Shown in pieces: positions 1-6,110 of a stretch of DNA of 16,480 nucleotides (positions within the stretch are counted from its first letter, which is position 1; each line of letters starts with the position of its first letter). Position numbers and translations under genes: made by a program. The DNA comes from Candidatus Cloacimonadota bacterium (GTDB taxonomy: Bacteria; Cloacimonadota; Cloacimonadia; Cloacimonadales; TCS61). The notes beneath the pieces are model-generated. The model did not search any database, had not been told where the DNA came from, and was given only the letters and a program-made list of their open reading frames with translations. The DNA lies in assembly GCA_030445745.1 (NCBI GenBank), contig JASUTE010000028.1, positions 1 through 16,480 on the forward strand, given 5' to 3'.

Positions 1-84
1 TTTCACATGGAAGTAATCTAAAATTTATAGCTCGAGGTTTCACTTCAATATTATGTCCCACACCAAAGATTTATGCGCTGTAAG

Positions 85-133
85 CAGATTGCTTCACCCC
101 TAAAGGGTTCGCAATGACCGTTTTTTTGTCATT
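85..133. repeat. Dispersed palindromic repeat, copy A
   Basis: This 49-bp unit recurs almost unchanged at 16346-16392, with two substitutions and a two-base shorter T-run. It can fold two ways. ATTGC pairs with GCAAT around an inner ACCC/GGGT stem, or AATGAC pairs with GTCATT across the T-run. The two folds share the AATG bases, so they exclude each other. It lies in non-coding DNA and I find no open frame in it. It behaves like a short intergenic dispersed repeat; the family is not identified. Confidence 0.8.
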
Positions 134-223
134 TCGACTAAGCATAGCGCATGGAGAAATCTCATATAAACTTATGGTAAACCTGAGATCTCTCGACTCC
201 ACTTCGTTCCGCTCGAGATGACA
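127..223. repeat. Long imperfect inverted repeat
   Basis: The left arm (127-164) begins TGTCATTTCGA and ends AAATCTCA. The right arm (184-223) begins TGAGATCTCTCGA and ends CTCGAGATGACA. The right arm read on the other strand matches the left arm at both outer ends, with a diverged middle, leaving a spacer of about 19 bp. The design, with GTCAT termini and a GAGAT inner end, looks like an intergenic palindromic repeat or degenerate MITE-like element. No transposase is nearby. Confidence 0.7.
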
Positions 224-260
224 ATTCAGTTCTCATGAAACCCCTCTGCTCTGCTACGCT

Positions 261-311
261 TGCCCTATGGAATGCAGCTATGCTGCCGGCTTTGCCGATT
301 CCACTAGGGCA
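261..311. repeat. Palindrome predicted to fold as a three-way junction
   Basis: TGCCCTA (261-267) pairs with TAGGGCA (305-311), and TGGAAT (268-273) pairs with ATTCCA (298-303); only C304 is bulged. Inside are two complete hairpins placed end to end with no unpaired junction bases: GCAGC-TAT-GCTGC (274-286) and CGGC-TTT-GCCG (287-297). The segment is visibly richer in G and C than its surroundings. The pairing is read directly from the sequence; any function is unknown. Confidence 0.75.
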
Positions 312-317
312 GAGCTT

Positions 318-335
318 CTCCCCTTAAAAGGGGAG
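318..335. repeat. Short GC-clamped palindrome
   Basis: CTCCCCTT is followed by AA and AAGGGGAG, giving an 18-bp near-perfect palindrome 7 bp after the three-way-junction element. Downstream bases are A-rich rather than T-rich on the plus strand, so it does not look like a plus-strand terminator. It probably belongs to the same composite repeat cluster. Confidence 0.6.
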
Positions 336-345
336 TAAAAAGTGC

Positions 346-404
346 TGTCATCCTGAGTAAATCTTTTCTTACAATATCATGGAAAGATGCTTATTTATTT
401 GACA
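346..404. repeat. Degenerate inverted repeat with TGTCA/TGACA ends
   Basis: The left end starts TGTCATCCTGAG and continues to AAATCTTTTC. The right end runs GAAAGATGC to TTTGACA and is a weak mirror image of it. Its outer TGTCA/TGACA ends match those of the 127-223 element, suggesting a decayed relative. Its right end supplies the TTGACA that could be a -35 box for rho. Confidence 0.4.
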
Positions 405-427
405 TAATAACCAGAAATTTATTCCTA
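399..427 (+). promoter_or_regulatory. Possible rho promoter
   Basis: A perfect TTGACA lies at 399-404. With a 17-bp spacer the -10 position would be 422-427 (TTCCTA), a poor match to TATAAT. If this -35 box is used, transcription would begin at about position 434, the first base of the rho start codon, giving a leaderless mRNA. The call rests mainly on the -35 hexamer. Confidence 0.3.
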
Positions 428-433
428 ACTTAT

Positions 434-1510
434 ATGAAAAAGATAACAGGTTTTTTAAATTCATCTCATAAATATCCACCAACTTTGTGGGAGATCCCCT
501 TTGATAACAGCAGGAATTATTATCGCTTACCTCAAAGTTTTATTAAAAAATACAGTTTGGTTAGTGGAGCACGGTTAAGCTGCCAAATAGAGGGCAAAAC
601 AGTAAAAAAAATTAATTCAGTATGCGGTGTTAGCCCCACTGATTTCAAAAACAGAGTAAATTTCAATTCATTACAGGCAATTAATCCGAACCAGAAATTT
701 AATTTAGGCGATTCAGAGTATACTGCCTTGCGAATAATGGATCTATTTACTCCCATTGGCAAAGGCACGCGTGGACTTATTGTATCGCCACCTCGAGCAG
801 GCAAAACTACACTTTTGGAACAACTCTCAGCCCACTTCCAATCAACAAATCCCAAACAAAGCGTAGTAGCCTTGCTTATCGATGAACGCCCTGAAGAAGT
901 AACATCTTTTCAGATGAACACCCAAGCAACTGTTTTTCATAGTAGCTTAGATAAAGACTCTCACCTACATGTGTTGCTCTCCAATTTTATTCTTAACCAT
1001 ATTAAAGTGGAATTAGAATGTGGTAATGATATTATTTTGTTAATAGATAGCCTCACACGTATGGGTCGAGCTTACAACCGCAGTGAGCATAATTCCAACA
1101 GCCGTACTATGAGTGGTGGACTCGGCTCAGGTGCATTGGAAATACCTCGGAAATTATTTGGCATGGCGCGTGCTACCAGTCAGGGTGGTTCCTGCACAAT
1201 TTTGGCAACAATTCTTAAAGATACCGGTTCTCGTATGGATGAGATGATTTTTCAAGAATTCAAAGGTACAGGCAATTGCGAATTGATTTTAGATAGAAAT
1301 TTAGCCGAACAGCGTATTTTCCCAGCTATAAACCTGCGCGAAAGCGGTACCCGTAAAGATGAACTACTGCTGCCAGCTACAGATTTGGAAAAGATAAACA
1401 TCTTGCGCCGCAGTTTGTTGAAGTTGGATGCTGCTTCCCAAATAGAAACCCTGCAAAACAAGATGCAGAAATATCCTAGCAATAGGCAATTATTAAACGC
1501 CTTGAGGTGA
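434..1510 (+). CDS. rho: Transcription termination factor Rho, short form
   Basis: Rho is a ring-shaped hexameric RNA helicase that loads on nascent RNA and ends transcription using ATP. The motor domain is clear: Walker A SPPRAGKT (118-125), LLIDERPEEVT with catalytic Glu151, Walker B ILLIDS (201-206), the Q-loop region (about 222-234), R-loop QEFKGTGN (274-281) and the arginine finger in SGTRKDE (Arg307). At 358 residues it is about 60 shorter than E. coli Rho. It has no N-terminal helix bundle, and the OB-fold RNA-binding region (about 1-90) lacks a recognisable GFGF-type RNP1 motif. The Q-loop reads SRTMSGGLGSGALEIP, with Arg where E. coli has Lys283. No Shine-Dalgarno sequence precedes the ATG. 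An upstream in-frame stretch back to the stop at 305 is open but offers no better start. It could be a second, specialised Rho. The family call is firm; the sub-role is unknown. Confidence 0.95.
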   Translation: MKKITGFLNSSHKYPPTLWEIPFDNSRNYYRLPQSFIKKYSLVSGARLSCQIEGKTVKKINSVCGVSPTDFKNRVNFNSLQAINPNQKFNLGDSEYTALRIMDLFTPIGKGTRGLIVSPPRAGKTTLLEQLSAHFQSTNPKQSVVALLIDERPEEVTSFQMNTQATVFHSSLDKDSHLHVLLSNFILNHIKVELECGNDIILLIDSLTRMGRAYNRSEHNSNSRTMSGGLGSGALEIPRKLFGMARATSQGGSCTILATILKDTGSRMDEMIFQEFKGTGNCELILDRNLAEQRIFPAINLRESGTRKDELLLPATDLEKINILRRSLLKLDAASQIETLQNKMQKYPSNRQLLNALR

Positions 1511-3100
1511 TACTATTTTTTTCTGTTTAGCATGGGTTATTAAAGGACGCTGACCCGGTTTTGTGAAATTTTCGATAATCTTTTCTGCCTTGCCAAAAGG
1601 GACATTAATAAATGAAAAATTGCTAAGTACATGCACACCATCTATCTGAGAATTTTTTATTGAAACTTTATCTTGCACCATTTTAACTAATTTTTGGGCA
1701 TTATAGTTTTGTTTCTTTCCTAAAGCCACAAATAACCTGGTAGTCCCATCTTTATCAAGGTTAGCAGATTTTCTATACTCACGCACTTTTTCATATGTAT
1801 TTGGATTTAGCTCATCGTCAAAAGAATATTTTAAAAGAGCAGCTAAGATCTGAGTAGCATTTCCCGCTTCCAATAAAGCCTTTGCCCAATTATAGTAAGA
1901 GCTGTCTACTTCCTCGGCAAAGATAGCGCCTATTTCGTCATCTATTTTATCTCTTTTTGCTTTAATAATATCTTTGATTCTGGGTAGTTTCGATTTGCGG
2001 ATATCGGTTTTGGTTTTTCTTTGAATAAATAGCAGTTTTTTGTATTCGCTAGGTGTTATAAAGGTTACAGCTGTACCTTTCTTGCCAGCTCTACCAGTTC
2101 TGCCTATTCTATGAACATACAATTCCGGATCTTGTGGCAAGGCATAATTTATAACGTGGGAAAGCTCATCAACATCTATTCCGCGTGCAGCCACATCGGT
2201 GGCTACCAGAATATTGATCTTTTTTTGTTTGAACTTATTTAGAATATGCTCCCTTTTCGCTTGTGAAATATCGCCGTGAATAGCCTCGGCATCATAACTT
2301 CGATCTTGCAATTTGGCGGTAAGCTTATCTACATCTCGCTTCGTTCTACAAAAAATTAGACCATAAAAATTTACTTCAAAATCAATTATCCTACATAAAG
2401 CTTCCAACCTGTCCGCAGCTTTTACTTCAAAGTAGATCTGATCGGTCAAATTGGGCGTTATATCGGCATTTTTTACGGTTAAGAAAATATAACCATCCAA
2501 ATATTTATGTGCCAAATCTTTGATTTTTGGGGGCATAGTGGCCGAAAATAAAAAAGTTCGTTTGTCTTTATTGGTATGTTTCATTATCTCTTCCATATCA
2601 TCTATAAAACCCATATTAAGCATCTCATCTGCTTCATCTAGCACCAGATGACTGATTTTGTCTAATTGCAAGGTTTTCCTATGAAGATGGTCAATAATCC
2701 GGCCAGGGGTACCTACCACAATATCTACCCCCTTTTGCAAGCGCCGAAATTGCTGGTCTATAGATTGACCACCATAGATTGGGGTGATAACAAAATTTTT
2801 GTTTCCTTTAAGTGAATTGATCTCTTGGGCAACCTGAATAGCAAGCTCACGGGTTGGAACTACCACAATTGCCTGAACTTTTTTACAGTTAGGTTGTAGT
2901 AGCTGTAGCAGCGGCAAGCCAAAAGCAGCTGTTTTGCCTGTGCCAGTTTGCGCTTGTCCAATTATATTTTTCTGATTTTCCAGCATAACTGGAATAGTTT
3001 TAACCTGAATCGCAGTTGGTTCTTCGAAACCTTTTTTATATACTGCTTGCAAAGATTCTGACGATAGCCCTAATTTTTCAAAGTTTCTCTCTTCTTTCAT
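1493..3100 (-). CDS. deaD: DEAD-box ATP-dependent RNA helicase with C-terminal RNA-binding domain
   Basis: This cytoplasmic helicase unwinds structured RNA; DeaD/CsdA relatives act in ribosome assembly, mRNA decay and cold adaptation. All core motifs are visible: Q motif (GFEEPTAIQ, 24-32), Walker A AQTGTGKT (50-57), PTREL (82-86), TPGR (131-134), DEAD (155-158), SAT (186-188), LIFCRTK (248-254), ATDVAARGID (300-309) and HRIGRTGRAG (330-339). A lysine-rich linker leads to a C-terminal domain (about 455-530, RLFVALG onward) resembling the DbpA/CsdA RNA-binding fold. The 535-residue length fits DeaD better than the shorter RhlE or SrmB. The ATG is preceded by AAGAAGGA at 3107-3114. Its 3' end overlaps that of rho by 18 bp on the opposite strand, so neither gene has room for its own terminator before the overlap. 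Confidence 0.95.
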   Translation of the reverse strand: MKEERNFEKLGLSSESLQAVYKKGFEEPTAIQVKTIPVMLENQKNIIGQAQTGTGKTAAFGLPLLQLLQPNCKKVQAIVVVPTRELAIQVAQEINSLKGNKNFVITPIYGGQSIDQQFRRLQKGVDIVVGTPGRIIDHLHRKTLQLDKISHLVLDEADEMLNMGFIDDMEEIMKHTNKDKRTFLFSATMPPKIKDLAHKYLDGYIFLTVKNADITPNLTDQIYFEVKAADRLEALCRIIDFEVNFYGLIFCRTKRDVDKLTAKLQDRSYDAEAIHGDISQAKREHILNKFKQKKINILVATDVAARGIDVDELSHVINYALPQDPELYVHRIGRTGRAGKKGTAVTFITPSEYKKLLFIQRKTKTDIRKSKLPRIKDIIKAKRDKIDDEIGAIFAEEVDSSYYNWAKALLEAGNATQILAALLKYSFDDELNPNTYEKVREYRKSANLDKDGTTRLFVALGKKQNYNAQKLVKMVQDKVSIKNSQIDGVHVLSNFSFINVPFGKAEKIIENFTKPGQRPLITHAKQKKIVSPQGV

Positions 3101-3273
3101 ACATTTTCCTTCTTACTTTTGAATATATTTGTAAAACTGGAAGTTCTGTTCGGAATGTATTAAAAAGAAAAGTTGATCGGCAATTTTTCCTAAGTGTTGG
3201 TTGAACTTACATATTAACACACTCACACCAGTAACATCATCACCGATGTATTTTCACTATTTTACAATGAGGA

Positions 3274-3302
3274 CAGCAATATTCTGCCGCTTTTTATGTC
3301 AA
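3274..3302 (-). promoter_or_regulatory. Possible deaD promoter
   Basis: TTGACA lies at 3302-3297 on the minus strand, inside the competing inverted repeats. The hexamer 17 bp downstream, TTGCTG, is a poor -10, and AATATT sits too close. If used, the mRNA leader would be roughly 165 nt. Long leaders are known for cold-regulated deaD/csdA genes, but that comparison is inference only. Confidence 0.22.
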
Positions 3303-3472
3303 GAATATTGTAAAAACAAAACTTTTTAAACTACATCTACCTTTTTTATTGTTTGACTTTTTAACCCTGATTTTCAGTGATATTGTTGAAAAAGGTACTA
3401 AAATTGGAGTAAATTATCTTCCTTTAGTCGGTGCGAAGCTTAGAAATAGCTAAAAAAGAGAGGTAAAATAAT

Positions 3473-3505
3473 TTGACAATTAAACCGGCGCAAATTTCTT
3501 ATAAA
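3473..3505 (+). promoter_or_regulatory. Possible phosphodiesterase promoter and ribosome site
   Basis: A perfect TTGACA at 3473-3478 is followed by an AT-rich block with TTATAA/TATAAA at 3499-3505. The spacer is 20-21 bp, longer than the sigma-70 optimum. AGGAG (3509-3513) lies 6 nt before the ATG at 3520, so the mRNA leader would be very short, about 10-15 nt. Confidence 0.35.
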
Positions 3506-3519
3506 AGTAGGAGAAAATT

Positions 3520-4674
3520 ATGAATATTTTACCAGATTATCAAAACAGAAGTATTGTGAATTTGATGGCATCTATTTGCAAAAGTATGAACTATACAACC
3601 CCCTATTCCTGTTATAGTGGTTTAGATCCCCAAGAGATTAATAAATTCGAAAACATAATTCTGCTTATTATCGATGGCATGGGTTATGAATATGTGCAAA
3701 AAGAGGGTAAAAATACTTTTTTCCAGAAATATCTTCAAGATAGGCTCACCTCTATCTTTCCCTCCACTACAGCTGCAGCTATTACAGCTTATTCTACCGG
3801 ACTCTCCACCCAGCAACATGCACTTACTGGCTGGTTTATATATTTTAAGGAAATTGCCATAGCTGCCATTGGCTTACCTTTTGTAGCACGCGCTGCCAAT
3901 ACACCCTTGCAACTACCGGCAAAACACCTGTTAAACTTTCCCAATCTTTACGATAATATCGAGCGAACTTCCTACTATATTGTACCACAAAATTTAAAAA
4001 ATACAGCAGCCACTGATGTTTTAGCTGGCAAATCTAATCGCTTGGGATATAAAAATTTACGTGGCTTTAGCCAGCATATTATACAAACTGTAAACAAAAA
4101 CAATTCAGCTAAATATATCTACGCATATTGGTCAAATTTTGATAAACTTTGTCACTTATATGGAGCAGGTGGTAACAATACCAAACAACATTTTTTTGAA
4201 TTAAACGAATTTGTAACCTATTTATCCAATAAGTTGGCAAACTCTAACTCGTTATTAATAGTTTCTTCCGACCATGGAATGCTTGATATTAAACCGCAGA
4301 ATACTATCTATATGGCAGACCATCCCAAGTTGGCAGAAACTTTGGTGATGCCACTTTCTGGCGAACCTCGTATTCCCTACTGTTATGTAAAAGCCAGTAG
4401 AAGAGATGACTTTTTAGAATATATGACAAAAAATTTAGCACACGCTTTCCAAGTGAAAAAAAGCTGTGATTTGATAGAAGAAAACTATTTTGGTTTAGGA
4501 TGGGAAAATACTAACCTGCGCGATAGGATTGGTGACTATGCCCTACTTCCTAAAGCAGATTATGTTTTTAAAGATGGGGTAATGGGAGAAAAAATCCACG
4601 ACTTTATTGGTTATCACGCCGGACTTAGCTCCCAAGAGATGTACATTCCACTTATAATAAAATCCTTACGGTAA
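3520..4674 (+). CDS. Alkaline-phosphatase-superfamily phosphodiesterase / nucleotide pyrophosphatase
   Basis: The protein belongs to the type I phosphodiesterase/nucleotide pyrophosphatase group of the alkaline phosphatase superfamily, which hydrolyses phosphodiesters with two metal ions and a Thr or Ser nucleophile. The full site is visible: metal Asp52 in LIIDGMG (49-55), the nucleophile in FPSTTAA (80-86, Thr83 or Thr84), second-metal residues Asp208 and His212 in FDKLCHLYG (207-215), Asp251-His252 in SDHGM (250-254) and a late His366 in YHAGLS. No signal peptide is seen, so it is probably cytosolic. The substrate cannot be told from sequence; nucleotide sugars, cyclic phosphates and phosphonates are all possible. 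AGGAG precedes the ATG. It converges on the response-regulator gene with only 21 bp between stop codons and no terminator hairpin there. Confidence 0.88.
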   Translation: MNILPDYQNRSIVNLMASICKSMNYTTPYSCYSGLDPQEINKFENIILLIIDGMGYEYVQKEGKNTFFQKYLQDRLTSIFPSTTAAAITAYSTGLSTQQHALTGWFIYFKEIAIAAIGLPFVARAANTPLQLPAKHLLNFPNLYDNIERTSYYIVPQNLKNTAATDVLAGKSNRLGYKNLRGFSQHIIQTVNKNNSAKYIYAYWSNFDKLCHLYGAGGNNTKQHFFELNEFVTYLSNKLANSNSLLIVSSDHGMLDIKPQNTIYMADHPKLAETLVMPLSGEPRIPYCYVKASRRDDFLEYMTKNLAHAFQVKKSCDLIEENYFGLGWENTNLRDRIGDYALLPKADYVFKDGVMGEKIHDFIGYHAGLSSQEMYIPLIIKSLR

Positions 4675-4695
4675 ACTATTGCTGTTGAAAAAGTA

Positions 4696-6108
4696 CTAAT
4701 TACGAAAATCTTCAATATCAATTTTATATTTGTTTATCTTATCATAGAGGTTCTGTCGTTTAATACCAGACTTTTCTGCAGCTTTGGTAATGTTACCTTC
4801 ACATTTTTCCAATAAAAAGGCGAGATAAGTTTTCTCGAAATTAGATTTTGCTTCGGGAAAACTGGAATCAAAAATCTTCATAATAGAACTGTTTTGTTTG
4901 AAATTTTCTTGGAAAATATGATCGGGTAGATCGGAAACAAGTATTTTGTTATGAGAAGCCATTGCCACAGCATGTTCCATAGCATTTTTTAGCTCCCGCA
5001 CATTACCTTTCCAAGGATATGTTTTCAGAATTTCCAAAGTTGTTTTGGCTAATTTCAGATATGGTTTTTCATATTTTTTGGAAAAAAAGTTTATAAAATA
5101 ATTAGCTAAAGCAGCTATATCTTCTGGCCGTTGGCGCAAAGGTGGAATGTGAATATCGATTACGTTTAACCGATAGAAGAGATCTTCCCTAAAATTCCCC
5201 TTTTTTACCTCTGTTTTCACATCCTTATTGGAAGCTGCAATAATGCGGACATCAATTTTAATATCCTCATCACCTCCTACTCGTCGAATTGTTGATTCTT
5301 CAAGAGCACGTAATAATTTTATCTGGAAACTGGCAGAGGTTTCGGTAATTTCATCTAAAAACAAGGTACTGCCATTTGCCTCTTCGAAATAGCCAACTTT
5401 ATCGCGGATAGCATCGGTAAAAGCTCCTTTTTGATGTCCGAACAACATACTCTCTAAAAGTTGTTCCGGTAAACTACCACAGTTGACAGTAACCAACTCT
5501 TTGTTTTTACGTTTACTGTTTTTATGAATAAGTTTGGCGAACATCTCCTTGCCAACCCCAGTTTCACCGGTTATCAGTACAGTGGTATCTAAGGAGGCAA
5601 TTTTCTTTACCTTACTCAGTAATTTTTGCAATATCAAGCTATTGCCAACGATGTCACCTCTATCGAACTCAGTGCTCAAGATATTTTGCAGACGTTCTAT
5701 CTCTTCTGTCTGCCATTTCAGTTTTAAATTTTTACGAATTGTTAATTTCAATAATTCTAAGTCTTCTACTGGTTTTTCAATAAAATCTTCTGCCCCAATT
5801 TTTATAGCATCCACCGCCATTTCAATGGTAGCATTTCCACTAATTACCAGCACGGGAATATGCGGATATTGACGTTTTATTATTTTAAGTAGTTCTATTC
5901 CATTCATATTAGGCATAACCAAATCTGTTAAAACCAGATGAAACGGTTCATTTGCCAGTTTATCCAAAGCTTCTTGAGCAGAAATAGCTGTGGTAACGGC
6001 AAAATCATCTTCCAACTGTCTTTTAAAAATCTCCAGTGTATTTTTTTCATCATCAACAAGCAGAATTTTATGCCTCTGCTGTAAAAATTCTTCCAGTCTA
6101 TAATCCAC
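4696..6108 (-). CDS. NtrC-family sigma-54-dependent response regulator
   Basis: This regulator accepts phosphate from the adjacent kinase and, as an AAA+ ATPase, opens sigma-54 promoters. Numbering here is from the GTG at 6114. The receiver domain (about 14-130) has Asp21/Asp22, phospho-acceptor Asp64, Ser92 and Lys114. The AAA+ domain (about 152-395) has Walker A GETGVGKE (183-190), sigma-54 loop GAFTDA (230-235; canonical GAFTGA), Walker B LFLDE (251-255), arginine-finger region FREDLFYRL and sensor II KGNVRE. A Fis-type helix-turn-helix lies near 441-465. I prefer the GTG at 6108 because AAGGAG (6119-6114) is properly spaced for it; the GTG at 6114 would abut its own ribosome site. The kinase stop codon (6113-6111) falls between that site and the start, implying translational coupling. 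Confidence 0.93.
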   Translation of the reverse strand: MDYRLEEFLQQRHKILLVDDEKNTLEIFKRQLEDDFAVTTAISAQEALDKLANEPFHLVLTDLVMPNMNGIELLKIIKRQYPHIPVLVISGNATIEMAVDAIKIGAEDFIEKPVEDLELLKLTIRKNLKLKWQTEEIERLQNILSTEFDRGDIVGNSLILQKLLSKVKKIASLDTTVLITGETGVGKEMFAKLIHKNSKRKNKELVTVNCGSLPEQLLESMLFGHQKGAFTDAIRDKVGYFEEANGSTLFLDEITETSASFQIKLLRALEESTIRRVGGDEDIKIDVRIIAASNKDVKTEVKKGNFREDLFYRLNVIDIHIPPLRQRPEDIAALANYFINFFSKKYEKPYLKLAKTTLEILKTYPWKGNVRELKNAMEHAVAMASHNKILVSDLPDHIFQENFKQNSSIMKIFDSSFPEAKSNFEKTYLAFLLEKCEGNITKAAEKSGIKRQNLYDKINKYKIDIEDFRN

Positions 6109-6110
6109 AC

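Larger units (their letters stand above)
3101..3519. other. Divergent intergenic spacer (deaD / phosphodiesterase)
   Basis: This 419-bp spacer has no credible gene; the longest start-to-stop frames are about 20 codons without ribosome sites. Two inverted repeats compete for the same bases. TTTTACAAT (3260-3268) mirrors ATTGTAAAA (3307-3315), and CAATATTCT (3277-3285) mirrors AGAATATTG (3302-3310). A perfect TTGACA occurs on each strand (3297-3302 minus, 3473-3478 plus), so both genes may be promoted from here. Confidence 0.6.

Noticed and set aside
3-83. Open frame from the window edge to TAA at 81-83 on the plus strand, possibly the tail of an upstream gene.
   Set aside because: Only 26 codons with no recognisable motif; an open stretch of this length at an edge is expected by chance.
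1160-1185. Sequence resembling a sigma-54 promoter (TTGGCATGGCGCGTGCT) inside rho.
   Set aside because: It lies in conserved coding sequence (Phe-Gly-Met-Ala-Arg) and points at no downstream gene on that strand.
3267-3329. Twenty-codon plus-strand frame beginning MRTAIFC.
   Set aside because: No ribosome site and no similarity recognised; it coincides with inverted repeats.
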